Shown here: positions 38,027-50,200 of the stretch, piece after piece
How the letters are laid out: the number at the start of each line of letters is the position of its first letter
How positions within the stretch are numbered: position 1 is the first letter of the stretch
From: Dioscorea cayenensis subsp. rotundata
Lineage: Eukaryota; Streptophyta; Magnoliopsida; Dioscoreales; Dioscoreaceae
Assembly (NCBI RefSeq): GCF_009730915.1
Contig: NC_052476.1
Location: forward strand, 19,883,257 to 19,947,256
DNA length: 64,000 nt
Direction of reading: 5' to 3'
Program-made: the position numbers and the translations under genes
Notes under the pieces: generated by a model
What the model saw: only the letters and a program-made list of their open reading frames with translations
Database searches by the model: none
Told to the model about the DNA's origin: nothing

Positions 38027-38031
38027 ACATG

Positions 38032-39804
38032 TGATAAGTGCTTGAGTAGACATATTTTTTTATATATATTTTACATGTATTAAGCATCATTTTTACCATG
38101 GTTTATGTGTGTATTTGGTGTTCTTTTGTACAATTAGGTTGTGAATGCCTTGAAAAAAGAAATAGAAACTAAAGATAGGTTATAAAGACAAACTTTGGGA
38201 GTTTTTGTGCAACATAAGGATCAAAACACAAGAGGAGCTAATGTACATGGAGATGTGTGCCAACTTTCCAAGAGATTTCAAGCCAATTTATGAGTTGGAA
38301 GGGCACAAAGGCAATCACAACCCCATGTCCCTACTTGTGTGAAGAATGCAAGGGCTTCCCAATGATGATTCGACGATGAAAAGTCTTATAACTTACCACG
38401 TGGACATGTGCCCATCCATGTGACCGCAAGAGAAGAGTACGTGTGTGAGTTGAGTTTATGAAGAGTATTGTAGTAAATTTGTAGTAATTTACTGTAGTAG
38501 TATTGTATCAAAAACAATATTCACTTAACCGCGTGAAAATTCCACGCGATCACATGGGAATTTCTGCAGCTCACGTAAGTGCGTGAAATCTCACACGATC
38601 GCTTGGAGGTACGTGATAGATATGATTATTTTGACTATAAATAGCCCTTTTGTCCTATTCATTTGGAGACTTTTTGCTAACGTTTGAAGGGCGAAGCGGC
38701 TAGGGTTTGAAGAGGAGGTCTTTGGTGAATTTGGGGGACGTTTTTCACCAAATTTGATAGATCTTTTCTCCATCATAGCATCGATGGAGCCTTCGAAAAC
38801 CTAACTTCGTAGAGGGATCCTTCAAAACGTTAAGTGACCCATCAAGACCATCATCACGAATTCAAGGGGGTTTTATTCCATGGTTTTCATTGCTTTTCAT
38901 TGCATTATTCTTTGCTTTGTAATTTGCCCCATGGAGGGCTAAACCCCTAGTAGATATTTGAGCATGTGAACTCTAGGATCCTATCTTTGTATTGATTTAC
39001 TTTATGTTTTCTATTAAATCCGAGTTTATTTGAGTTTCAATCTTGTTTTTATTATTGATTGCATGTCGTATTGATCCGTGTGATTGATTTGTGTTGCATG
39101 ATTTGTTGCCTAGGTGAGAGAAAGGTCTCTATTAGGATTAGAACTCCAAGATTGAAGAGAGTTGAGAGGGTGAGTCATGAGATAGTGGAGTGTCCCCTTT
39201 CCCCTCCAATGAGTGCTTCCTATCTCCGTATTCTCTAGGTTTTATGCAATCATATTTGGTGTGAGGCGTGAGATTAAGAGATTTCTTCGTCGGCACCTTG
39301 TAGGGGGTTAGGGATTTTTCACCTAGAAGTAGGGTTAAATCTATCTTTAGGAATCGTTTAAACTCTTAGGTATCCATAGAGTTTATTGCGGTCATATGTA
39401 GTGTGAGGTGTTGAGATTGAGCGATTTCTCCACGTAGAGGACTAGTATCGGTGGCTTGGAGGCAGGGACCAATTGTTCTTGAATTACCTCAACTCATCTA
39501 ACTCGGTTTAGAAACATTTAGTAGATCTTGCGCTTCATGTTAGATCCTAGGGGGAGCATTTCCCGGGTACCTCATCTTTATTGATTGAGACTTCCTTTAT
39601 TTTACATTCCCTTTGCTTGCTTGTAATATTCATATTCTTGCGATTGAGTTCATTTCATCACAATCTTGATTCCGATGAGATAACCGAGAAGTGGTTACTA
39701 CTAATACTTCTATTTCCTGTGGATTCGACTACCCAATTCACCGGATATTTTATTATTTTAACACCCGTGCACTTGTAGTACACGCACGCAAATGGGTCGT
39801 ATCA
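38032..39804 (+). mobile_element. Solo LTR, Ty3/gypsy-like (Tat/Ogre style)
   Basis: A 1773-bp LTR is bounded by an exact 5-bp direct repeat ACATG (38027-38031 and 39805-39809). It begins TGATAAGTGC and ends GTCGTATCA, giving TGATA/TATCA inverted ends. The 3' part has the CCTGTGGATTCGAC ... CCCGTGCACTTGTAGTACACG pattern common near the end of large plant Tat-group LTRs. The U3 part carries two GCGTGAAA..CACGCGATC-like repeats. No internal region or second LTR is present, so unequal recombination has removed the body. The intact target duplication suggests moderate age. Confidence 0.8.
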
Positions 39805-39809
39805 ACATG

Positions 39810-41428
39810 TTTCTCTCTATCTCTTTCTATCACATGTTTTTCATGAACTGTAGACATTCACTTGCTTTTCATGAACTGAGAACATAGTTGATGTTTTGTG
39901 ATACACACACACACGCAATGTCACATTATCTAGTATGTCAAACAATGGTTACACACACACACAATGTCATATTATCTAGTATGTCAGACAGCGGTTGTTA
40001 GATTTATATTTAATAGCCATTGTCTATTTATAAATAGTATTACCTAACACTATTTAATACCCATACTAACTACTAATAGTTATGTACATTAGATAAATAG
40101 TACAAATAAAAAAGGTTTTAATAATTTAGAGCTTGAATATAATTCCAAGGTTGTGGTGGTGGGTCTTCATCACAACTCTAACTCTTAGGGCTCTTTGCAA
40201 GCAATAGTGCTTGGTGATTGTTTATATCTCTTATCATGTTTCAATATAGTGAGTGCACATTTTGTGAGAAGGTCAGCTAATTTATGTGCCCATGCTTAGG
40301 CTTAGGCCGTTGCACCAGGATCTAACTGGATGGAGTTGATCTCAAACCCTCCATCATATTTGTTGTCTACTTTACAAGCTAATATCAATTGAATCTTTAG
40401 TTTTTTTAAAAAAATAAATAATAAATTATATAAATATCAACAAAACTACTAAAACTATCCCTCTATTGGAACCATATCATTTTCTTGGAAGTCTCTTCAT
40501 TTATATAATTTATTAAATTGAATAAGAGTAATATTAGAAAAATAAATAAATCTTATCTTAAAATTCTAAAGCGAAAATTATTTTGAAATTTTTTTTCTTA
40601 AAACAACACCTAATTCATAACAGAGGCAGTAGCAAGGATAAGCATGTCTAATCATAATTTTTTTAAAAATTTTAGATAATTTAATCATAGCCTTAATGTA
40701 TTCATGTAAAACTCAAATATGATAGTTAATATTACTTATGAAAAACTCAAATGTTACACTTAACACAAAATTGATGAGGAGCCCTAAGAGTTCTATAAAT
40801 TTAGATGGTTCCATAAAACATACATCTTCCATTTGTTTTTACTTGTCACATTTTGAATTCATTTTTACTTGTCCATCGCTATTCATCCTCTTTCTAATTT
40901 GTTTTAATTATAATTTTATTTTCTATTTTAATCTTTATCCCTTACTTTTAAATCCCATCGACCAAACATTTTCCATAGATATCCCCAGTCAATAGATATT
41001 TTATTCATGAATATCCCTTATCCAGAGGACACAATATTCCACCAACAAACACAAAGCATTAATGCCTTATTTCGATTGGTTTTTGGAAAACCCAGAAGTG
41101 TTTTTTTATAAGTTAAGCACTTATGAGTTCAAAAAAAGTTCTTTTGTATTGGTTTTTTCTGCAGAAGCATAAACTAAACATAATCTAGTCATGATTAGCT
41201 TCTGATTATTTTTACAGTTTCTACTTTTACAGAAAAACTAATCCAAACACAAAATAAAAAAAATTACTTAACTTCCTCTAGAGAAGCACTTTTTTTTCCT
41301 AAAAACACTTATACTAAACTAAATCATATACTCTACTTAGTGGAATTTTAAACGGGGATAGTTTTAAAAGTAAATAGTTTTTTTTTTATAAAATTAAAAC
41401 AACGAATGAATAATATATAATAAATATA
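39810..41428. other. Intergenic DNA
   Basis: A 50-bp unit containing ACACACACGCAATGTCA...TATCTAGTATGTCA is duplicated in tandem at about 39905-40010. The sequence at about 41060-41340 has MITE-like inverted AAGCACTT/AAGTGTTTTT ends, with no target duplication established. No gene is seen. Confidence 0.45.
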
Positions 41429-43434
41429 ATAAATAAATAAATAAATGGTAGTTAGCCGCCAATTCATCAAAAGAGCATGAAGACTCTCACATGAAATGCT
41501 CCACTGCCCACCCACCCATAACCTTCAAAGCGCGTTCACCGCCTCACCCACCACCCACTTCATCACTCTCTCTCTCTTTCTCTCTCCTTCTTCTCCTCCG
41601 GATCGATCCTTCGATTTCCCATCTTCACCGACGATATCCTTTCAGGTACCCTTCTTTCTCCGATCTTCATACCCCTTTTCATTCATCAGAGAATTTGAAT
41701 TCCAATTGGGTTAGGATTCACAATCAAAATCGATGGGAAATTTTGGGTGGGAAAAAGGGTATTAATTATGGATCGACGAGGTGTTTGTGATTTCACCGTC
41801 GTTGTGATCTGTTTGCTGGCGATGATGGTGGTGAGATCAGTGAGCCAGGACGACGCTGCGGTGTCGCCGGCGATGGTGGCGTTTTTCAGGGGACGCCCGG
41901 ATGTGGCGCTCCCTGAGGCGTTGAACTCGACGCCGACGGATCCGGGTTTGGGGGTTGCGGCGGGGAGAGTGGCGCCGCCCGGATTGGAGAACGCCGCCGG
42001 CGGGAAGAGGTCTCGGCTGGTGCTTCTCATGGCCGGTTTGGCTTGTGGGGTTGTGGGGGCGGCGTTGCTCGGCGCTGCTGCCGTGGCGTTTGCCAGCCGG
42101 AACCGGAGGTTTGAACCGGAAAACCGGTCCGGTTTAGGGGTTGTGCTCGGCCGGAGGCGAACCGGGCCGGAGGTGCGCTTGGGTGCTTGAACTATTTTTT
42201 AGTGTCTTTATTATAAATCTCTTTTTTTCTTCTTTTTTTTTTCTTTTTTTATATATATTGATGTATTTTGATGAAATTTATGTTGGGAATTATATATTAC
42301 AATTTGGTTTATTTATTTATTTATTTTTAATTTATTTTGAATATTTGGTTTGGTATTACTCCATATATTACATTCCAAGAAATAGATTTGGATTGGATAA
42401 CGTTATTTAAAGTAAATTTATTCAATGAATTGGATTTTTTTTTTTTATATTTCTTTTATTGTTAGTGAAAATAATACAAATGAGAAAAAGAAACCTTTTC
42501 CTAACCTTTTTATTTTTACTTTAATTATTTTCAAAAGGAAACATAAGGAAAAAAATACAACAGTCTTTAATGTAAATATATTAAATAAATTTTAAATCGG
42601 ATGAAAATCATAGTTTATTTCTTTAATTTATTTATTTTTAATAAATATGAATAAATCACATGTCATGGATAAACACACGTGATGAGCTGAATTTTAAAAC
42701 ACTTATTAGATTCCAATTTCTCTTTTTTATTGGAATAAATGGTAAATGCATTCGTTGCCAATAAACCAAATTATCACAAATCAATTCTAAAAAATTTTAA
42801 AAAAAATCAGATTATTTTTTCTTGCATTATTTTTTATTTTATTCATAATTTATTTATTTATTTATTTTTTTAGGAACCTAGTAATTTTTCTTACTTGTGG
42901 CGAATTTGTTAAAAAAAAAAAAAATCTTCTTCTTGTTTAGTGTCATAGACAAATGGTTTATGAAATTAAATTTGAATAATTATATATATATATATATATA
43001 TGGATTTCATTTTCATTTGTGAGTGAAGTGTCATATCATTAAATTAGTGGTCACTGATTGTGATTGAAAGAAGACTTTGGTCTGTTCCTTTTTGAAAAGC
43101 GAAACACAAAATTAGATTAGTCATGAATCATGATCCAAGCATATGTGGCTGGAGCCATTGCCATTCATTAATGGGTAATAATGGGTGGCACACCCATTAT
43201 TTTTTTACTTTTTCCCTTCCCATTTTCAATCAATCAATTAATTAATTAATTATTAATTTTGAATTTTTACTTTGGGTGGATAGCCTCATTGATGGGATCT
43301 GGCATTGTTCTTTTAGATTTCAAGATTTTTTTATTTATTTGTAATATATAATATATTCTCAGACAAAAAAGAATTGAAAATAAATAATAAAAATGTAAAA
43401 TTAAAATCAAGAAAAATTAAAAACTAAAGATGAT
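41429..43434 (+). repeat. Duplicated 2-kb unit, copy A
   Basis: This segment is repeated at 44240-46260 in the same orientation. Both copies start in an (AAAT)n run before GGTAGTTAGCCGCC and end in AACTAAAGATGAT. Differences are mostly homopolymer length changes and small indels, so the duplication looks recent. Each copy carries one small gene with its CT-rich leader and about 1.2 kb of 3' flank. Confidence 0.9.
41768..42190 (+). CDS. Small signal-peptide/single-TM protein, unknown, copy A
   Basis: A single uninterrupted frame of 140 codons starts at the ATG giving MDRRGVCDFTVVVICLLAMM. The first ~27 residues form a good secretion signal with likely cleavage after VRSVS. A short Ala/Pro-rich lumenal or extracellular part with FFRGRPDVALPEALNSTPTD follows. 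Then comes a basic KRSR and one hydrophobic helix (LVLLMAGLACGVVGAALLGA, about residues 84-110). The tail is short and Arg-rich. The coding part is GC-rich, unlike its surroundings. I infer a small type I membrane protein; the family is not recognised. A frame extending upstream is not conserved in the other copy, so the MDRR start is preferred. The CT-rich tract at about 41563-41600 is presumably 5' UTR. Confidence 0.7.
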   Translation: MDRRGVCDFTVVVICLLAMMVVRSVSQDDAAVSPAMVAFFRGRPDVALPEALNSTPTDPGLGVAAGRVAPPGLENAAGGKRSRLVLLMAGLACGVVGAALLGAAAVAFASRNRRFEPENRSGLGVVLGRRRTGPEVRLGA

Positions 43435-43872
43435 TCTGGTTTGAGATATTAGTGTGACTAGTTGGAAGAACCGGGCTAAAGTTTCCTCTACTGCATGCAG
43501 TAGAACTACTAGTTGTGGATTCAGCGAAACCAGTCGAAGAAGAGATATCGAAAGGCGGTACACCGGTGAGGGCCATATGCAATTGTTCAGTGATGGATGA
43601 AGAACCTGAGAAATCATGATCTTTCATTTGGCTGTCAGATTGGTTGATGTAGTTTGGTGCATTGCTGTTAGACCAGTGAAACCCTAATTCTTGTACCATG
43701 GATGAGAGTGGAGGTTGAAAACCTAGGGTTTTAGAGTCTCTTGAGGTTGAGATAATGACTCCATTGTTGCTTTGAATGAAGCCACCATTGTTCCTGCACA
43801 AAGCTTAAGTAGTTGGTAAGAAGCCAAGAAAGAAAATTCCAAATCCTAGGAATGAAAATCTCACATGCATTA

Positions 43873-43903
<31 letters not shown>

Positions 43904-44074
43904 TTATATATTTATAGACAAAAGAAACAAAGGAACAAACAAGTTGGTTAACACTTACAAAATGAAGGTTTGGTTGGAGTCATGGAAAGAAGGAAGAAGA
44001 GGAGGTGGGAGAGAAGAGGAACCATGGAGGTCTTGATCATGATGATCATCAGAGTTTGAAGAAGAGTCCATCAT
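43435..44074 (-). pseudogene. 5' part of a truncated gene, cut at the edge of duplicated copy A
   Basis: Exon 1 (44074-43959) begins MMDSSSNSDDHHDQDLHGSS and ends with donor GTAAGTG. Exon 2 starts at 43793 after TTTGTGCAG and continues in phase (NNGGFIQSNNGVIIS, later MVQELGFHWSNSN, then a Ser-rich stretch). Its open frame runs without break to 43435, where copy A of the duplicated unit begins, and a stop comes within 11 bases of the foreign sequence. The Ser/Asn-rich composition and short first exon recall N termini of plant transcription factors (bHLH types among them), but no DNA-binding domain is present, so that is only a guess. The missing 3' part is not elsewhere in the window. The two exons keep good splice sites and an open frame, so the truncation is probably recent. 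Confidence 0.6.
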
Positions 44075-44239
44075 GATTCTTTCTTTCTTTCTTTCTTTAA
44101 GGGTCTTGAGTACTCTTGAGAGTCCCAAGATGGAAAAAGGAACAAGGGAAAAGGGATGTATAAGAGTATAGTAGCAGCAGCAGCAGCAGTAGTAGAACTC
44201 TGGAATCTCAACCTCTCCACTTAAAAAACAAACATCAAA
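44075..44239 (-). promoter_or_regulatory. Shared divergent promoter region
   Basis: This short spacer lies between the minus-strand truncated gene and copy B of the duplicated unit on the plus strand. It contains a CTTTCTTTCTTT leader tract, a GCAGCAGCAGCAGCA run at about 44174-44188 and a minus-strand TATA-like TATAC near 44160. Confidence 0.35.
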
Positions 44240-46260
44240 ATAAATAAATAAATAAATAAATGGTAGTTAGCCGCCAATTCATCAAAAGAGCATGAAGGCT
44301 CTCACATGAAATGTTCCACTGCCCACCCACCCAAAACCTTCAAAGCGCGTTCACCGCCTCACTCACCACCCACTTCATCACTCTCTCTCTCTTTCTCTCT
44401 CCTTCTTCTCCTCCGGATCGATCCTTCGATTTCCCATCTTCACCGACGATATCCTTTCAGGTACCCTTCTTTCTCCGATCTTCATACCCCTTTTCATTCA
44501 TCAGAGAATTTGAATTCCAATTGGGTTAGGATTCACAATCAAAATCGATTTTTTTTTATTTTTGGGAAATTTTGGGTGGGAAAAAGGGTATTAATTATGG
44601 ATCGACGAGGTGTTTGTGATTTCACCGTCGTTGTGATCTGTTTGCTGGCGATGATGGTGGTGAGATCAGTGAGCCAGGACGACGCTGCGGTGTCGCCGGC
44701 GATGGTGGCGTTTTTCAGGGGACGCCCGGATGTGGCGCTCCCTGAGGCGTTGAACTCGACGCCGACGGATCCGGTTTGGGGGGTTGCGGCGGGGAGAGTG
44801 GCGCCGCCCGGATCGGAGAACGCCGGCGGCGGGAAGAGGTCTCGGCTGGTGCTTCTCATGGCCGGTTTGGCTTGTGGGGTTGTGGGGGCGGCGTTGCTCG
44901 GCGCTGCTGCCGTGGCGTTTGCCAGCCGGAACCGGAGGTTTGAACCGGAAAAACCGGTCCGGTTTAGGGGTTGTGCTCGGCCGGAGGCGAACCGGGCCGG
45001 AGGTGCGCTTGGGTGCTTGAACTATTTTTTAGTGTCTTTATTATAAATCTCTTTTTTTCTTCTTTTTTTTTTCTTTTTTTATATATATTGATGTATTTTT
45101 GATGAAATTTATGTTGGGAATTATATATTACAATTTGGTTTATTTATTTATTTATTTTTAATTTATTTTGAATATTTGGTTTGGTAATACATTCCAAGAA
45201 ATAGATTTGGATTGGATAACGTTATTTAAAGTAAATTTATTCAATGAATTGGATATATATTTCTTTTTATTGTTAGTGAAAATAATACAAATGAGAAAAA
45301 AAGAAACCTTTTTCCTAACCTTTTTTTATTTTTTTACTTTAATTATTTTTCAAAAAGGAAACATAAGGAAAAAAATACAACAGTCTTTAATATAAATATA
45401 TTAAATAAATTTTAAATCGGATGAAAATCATAGTTTATTTCTTCAATTTATTTATTTTTAGTAAATATGAATAAATCACATGTCGGGATAAACACACTGA
45501 TGAAATTTGAATTTTTAAAAACACTTATTAGATTCCAATTTCTCTTTTTTATTGGAATAAATGGTAAAATCGATTCGTTGCTAAATAAAACCAAATTATC
45601 ACAAATCAATTCTAAAAAATTTTTTTAAAAAAATCAGATTATTTTTTTCTTGCATTATTTTTTTATTTTTATTCATAATTTATTTATTTATTTATTTTTT
45701 TAGGAACCTAGTAATTTTTTTCTTACTTGTGGCGAATTTGTTAAAAAAAAAAAAAATATCTTCTTCTTGTTTAGTGTCATAGACAAATGGTTTATGAAAT
45801 TAAATTTGAATAATTATATATATATATATATATATGGATTTCATTTTCATTTGTGAGTGAAGTGTCATATCATTAAATTAGTGGTCACTGATTGTGATTG
45901 AAAGAAGACTTTGGTCTGTTCCTTTTTGAAAAGCGAAACACAAAATTAGATTAGTCATGAATCATGATCCAAGCATATGTGGCCGGAGCCATTGCCATTC
46001 ATTAATGGGTAATAATGGGTGGCACACCCATTATTTTTACTTTTCCCTTCCCATTTTCAATCAATCAATTAATTAATTAATTATTAATTTTGAATTTTTA
46101 CTTTGGGTGGATAGCCTCATTGATGGGATCTGGCATTGTTCTTTTAGATTTCAAGATTTTTTTATTTATTTGTAATATATAATATATTCTCAGACAAAAA
46201 AGAATTGAAAATAAAAAAAATGTAAAATTAAAATAAAAAAAATTAAAAACTAAAGATGAT
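44240..46260 (+). repeat. Duplicated 2-kb unit, copy B
   Basis: Direct repeat of 41429-43434, separated from it by 805 bp of unrelated sequence. The copies differ by scattered substitutions, a 15-17 base T-rich insertion upstream of the gene (about 44550-44566), and many homopolymer length changes in the 3' flank. Confidence 0.9.
44597..45046 (+). CDS. Small signal-peptide/single-TM protein, unknown, copy B (altered C terminus)
   Basis: 149 codons from the same MDRR start as copy A, and nearly identical through the signal peptide and the transmembrane helix. Internal changes are GLG to VWG (two compensating one-base shifts), PGLENAAGG to PGSENAGGG, and one extra A after FEPE. That last shift replaces the tail NRSGLGVVLGRRR with KPVRFRGCARPEANRAGGAL and extends the frame about 9 codons. 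The signal and TM parts are unaffected, so both copies could make a membrane protein with different cytosolic tails. Which tail is ancestral cannot be told without an outgroup. Confidence 0.68.
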   Translation: MDRRGVCDFTVVVICLLAMMVVRSVSQDDAAVSPAMVAFFRGRPDVALPEALNSTPTDPVWGVAAGRVAPPGSENAGGGKRSRLVLLMAGLACGVVGAALLGAAAVAFASRNRRFEPEKPVRFRGCARPEANRAGGALGCLNYFLVSLL

Positions 46261-47244
46261 ATATTCTGCATAAAAAGAAAAAATTAAAACCATGATTTCT
46301 TGTTTGAAAAAATTGTGTTTATATATACTCATGTGGAAAATGCATAGTTATATACGTATAAACCCCTATAAAATTCAAATTTTCTTATGAATAAGTACTC
46401 ACAAAATATAAGTATTTTTCCTCTATGTGTGTGTAATGTCAACAGCTAACTCATAATTGATAACCATAAAAATTTAGGTCATTTAAACAAGTGATCTAAA
46501 ATTTAAATATTTTTGCATAAAAAATTATCTTTATGATAGGTTTACCATTTACCCTCTTATAAGTAGACTATTAGTATCTCATTTCATATTAGTTTAAAAC
46601 CAATGACTTCTCCGAAATTAATAGATCAATGGTTTAAAAAAAATATAAATCAACTCATAAACTTAAAAAAAAATTATTTGCCATTATTAAATTTTATTGT
46701 TTTATATTTTTGGTACTAAATTATAGTGTAAAAAATGAGGGTAAAAATTAAAATGAATTTTTGCTAAAAAAAAACCCCAAAAAAGGGATGATTTTTTTAA
46801 ACACAAAGATATATACACAACTATTGATGTTTTCTGTGTAAGTCCAGAAATCCACACACACCAGTCACACAAGCTTTCAAACCATTGCAATTTAACAAAA
46901 TGATTTTTTTGTAAAACCATACCACAATAAAAAAAATAATAATAAATAAATAAAAAAATACAAACTCCAAATTATACATTTTTACCCCCTCAATCTCTTC
47001 CCAAAAACTCATGTTTTAAAAAAGAGCCTTCATAAATACATGAACAAACAAACCCTAAAATTCCTTGTTCCTTTGAACAGTCTCAACCTTTCATACTACA
47101 ACATAAGATAGCAAAGCTCAGTTATATCAACCTTTTACCACATTCTTGTAATGGTACATAGAGTGTTGCAGTTAGAGATATGCGACGAATTAACTTATAT
47201 AACACAAACATGTAGGTTAGACCGACGACAAAAAAACGACTAAT
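46261..47244. other. Intergenic DNA and CNOT9 3' flank
   Basis: AT-rich sequence without a supportable gene. The last 100-150 bases are presumably the 3' UTR of the minus-strand CNOT9 gene. Confidence 0.5.
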
Positions 47245-50200
47245 TTAATTGCCCATCATATGATCGAGCCTCGCCGTTTGCATCCCCACCGGAACTGGGC
47301 TTCCCATTGCCACATTGTGCAGCAGTTGCTGTAGCCATCTCCGCGTTGCAGGATCATCCTGTAAGTACAAAGAAATCGGCCTGAAGTAATCGACAAACTT
47401 GATTTCATATGAATCAAGCAATGGATAAGAAAATACTGACGCGAAGGCAATTGTTAAATGTTCCATCCTTCAACATATCCGGAAGGCAATTCTGCAAAGC
47501 TTCGCATGCCCTGCACATTTGATGAACAACAACAAAATGTTTAAGATTATAAGCACCGCACGGGAATATATATGTGTGTGATTACCTCTGATTATCAGAA
47601 AGCCTCAGATAACACCGGATTATGTGTTTCAGTAGTCTTGTTGATGGTTGTTCGGCGAGAGTTGCAACCATAGTTGCAAGCACACTGCCTACAGCGTAGA
47701 ACCGCTCTGCGGTAGCACAGATGTAGCGGAGACCAATGTCGTCTAAAAGGATTTTTTGAACAATAAATGTAGCCACCTACAAGAACCAAAAAGGATGAGA
47801 TAGGGTCTAAACGAAGTTTAGAAGTAAACCCGATAATGTGTAGATTAATTCATAACTAGCTGCTCGAATACTTTTAAGTGATATCCACACTCATGTAGAT
47901 GCATATGTACATGTAAATATATATTATCAATGGAAGAAGAAGAAGACATTGAAAATATGGTTGTACAAGATCATTTTCCTGAAAACCTAAGAATTATCAA
48001 ACTGAGTTCATTTATACATCTAACAAATTAAACTACCCGCTATTTCCAAAAGTTTGATACATATGTACGCATACAAATGAAAGAAAGATTCAAATGATAA
48101 TAGGACATGAATATTGTCCTGAAAACGTAAGAACTATTGAGTTGAATTCATTGAGATATCGAACAAATTGGACTACTCACTGTTTTTGAAAGTTCACTAC
48201 CCATCTCCATTGTGCGCAGACATAGAGGAATTATTTCAGTCTGGAGAAGGAAACTGATCACTTCAGTATCATCAACCTGCAGATGGGTAAATAATATATA
48301 TCATAAGCATGTTAAAGGACCAAGATAAGTGTATTGTTAACAATGGAGCACCAAGAAAAAACGGCTAGGAAGATGAATCAACAACTTCATTTTCTTCATC
48401 AATCTTAAAAATTTTCCGTTTTAATACGAAAAATTCAGCATATGATAGAGAGGCTGGATCAAATCAGGCATGGATCAAGACGAAGTGCGAAAAACTACCA
48501 TTCATATTTGTAATATAACAGAAAACAATAGCTTGAGAGAAGCACCAAATGTTCAGAAATTTCAAGCAGAAGTGAATGACACGACGTTTGTATGAACTAA
48601 GTCCTGGGTATATTGCATCAGACCATTAGACAAGCAGTGTCTGAAGTGTTTCAAGCAACTAAATTATTCCACAGTTATGATGAACAGTGAAGGATAATTA
48701 GCTGTCATTCTAAAAACAAAGATATCTTCCATCAACTGAATAAAGTTATGCTCCATGTATGAGAATTATATAATTAAAAAGTACCTTCACAAGAGCACCA
48801 ATAACTCCCAAGCTTGTGAGCCTCAAATACTCAAATGGTCGTGTTTTGCTTGTTGTATTCAGGAATGGATATAGGTATAAGGGAATGTGTGCTGACAAAG
48901 GAAACATACATCAATTGCACAAAGTCCAATTATAGATTTCGTCTGAGATGGATCATTGTCCTTAATATGATCCTACTTACCTTTTTCTAAACCAAATCCT
49001 TTCACTGGACAAGAGGGCTTGACATTCTATTAGATGGATTAGAATAAGGCACATTTTAAAAAATTAACTTTTTTTTTTCCTTTAGTTATCAGTGTTATTC
49101 TTCTTTGTTTTATTTAATCAGCTTTATCTTTCCTATATCTTTTTAACTCATGATTCTTCATAGTGATAAGAATGGAATGGCTCAAGCTTAAACAAGCACA
49201 TTTTTATTGTGGAAAACTTCACATTATAGACAGGAGTGTATACCATTAAGGAAAAGTATCCTGGTATCTGGGTGAGAGGCGACACACTGCAAAGACATCA
49301 AGTGCAACCAAGAAATATAAAGTTAGAAGTTACAATAAATAACATCATCACAAGTAGCTGTAAAAGCCAATGGAAACACTAAAAGCTGTTTGGGTCCAGA
49401 ATCACACAGTACAAAAAAGGCGAAGAACATGTACAATAAACAAATAAATAGCATACTACATTTGGAACTAAGACATGATGTTCCCACCATAAAAAACTAT
49501 TAACCCATAAACTATGAAACATAGAGAACATCAAGAAACCATAATCTCATTGAGCACAGAGAGAATATTAACACTTTAAATCTTCACTTGATGTTGGAAA
49601 AAGACAAACCTGGAGGAGAGCAAGGGCATTGCAAACACGATTTGATGCAACTGGAGTCAAAGTCGGAGGTGACAGAGCTGGGTATATTGAAACGATTTCC
49701 TAGAAAGCATCAGATTAGATATTTAATTCTTAAAAACAAAAAAGGAGCAAATTTGTTAGACAAAAAACACAAATGCATAAATGGACCATACACATTACAC
49801 ACAATGATCAACATGGATATATCAAATGGTACTAGCAATTCAGCTGATTTCAGAAGACAAAATGTCCAGCACTCATATGAAAACAAATAAACCACAGGCG
49901 CACTCTCATACTGTCACATATGATAGTTACTGACAATGGTATACCTCTAAGTAGTCCATGACAAGCTCTCTCCTATATGTAAATGCACTTAATAATGCTG
50001 GAAAAAAAAAACATTTTCTAGGAAACATTAAGGTCTATTTCTTTTAAAAACTCTTTAAAAAATCATTTCTATTTCTATTCTTATAAGACATGTTCCATTC
50101 TTTTTTTATGTTTTAAAAAATGTGTGTTTCAATTATGTAAGAGAGTAAGTTTTTGAAAAAAAAAATATAAAATAATGAATCAAACCATATTTTGCATTCA

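Noticed and set aside
41060-41340. Possible MITE with AAGTGTTTTT/AAAAACACTT ends
   Set aside because: The inverted ends are weak and no target duplication was found, so it is mentioned only in the spacer entry.
44306-44596. Upstream extension of the copy B membrane protein to 246 residues
   Set aside because: The same region in copy A is out of frame because of a T-rich length difference. It is CT-rich leader sequence, and the MDRR start preserves a signal peptide.
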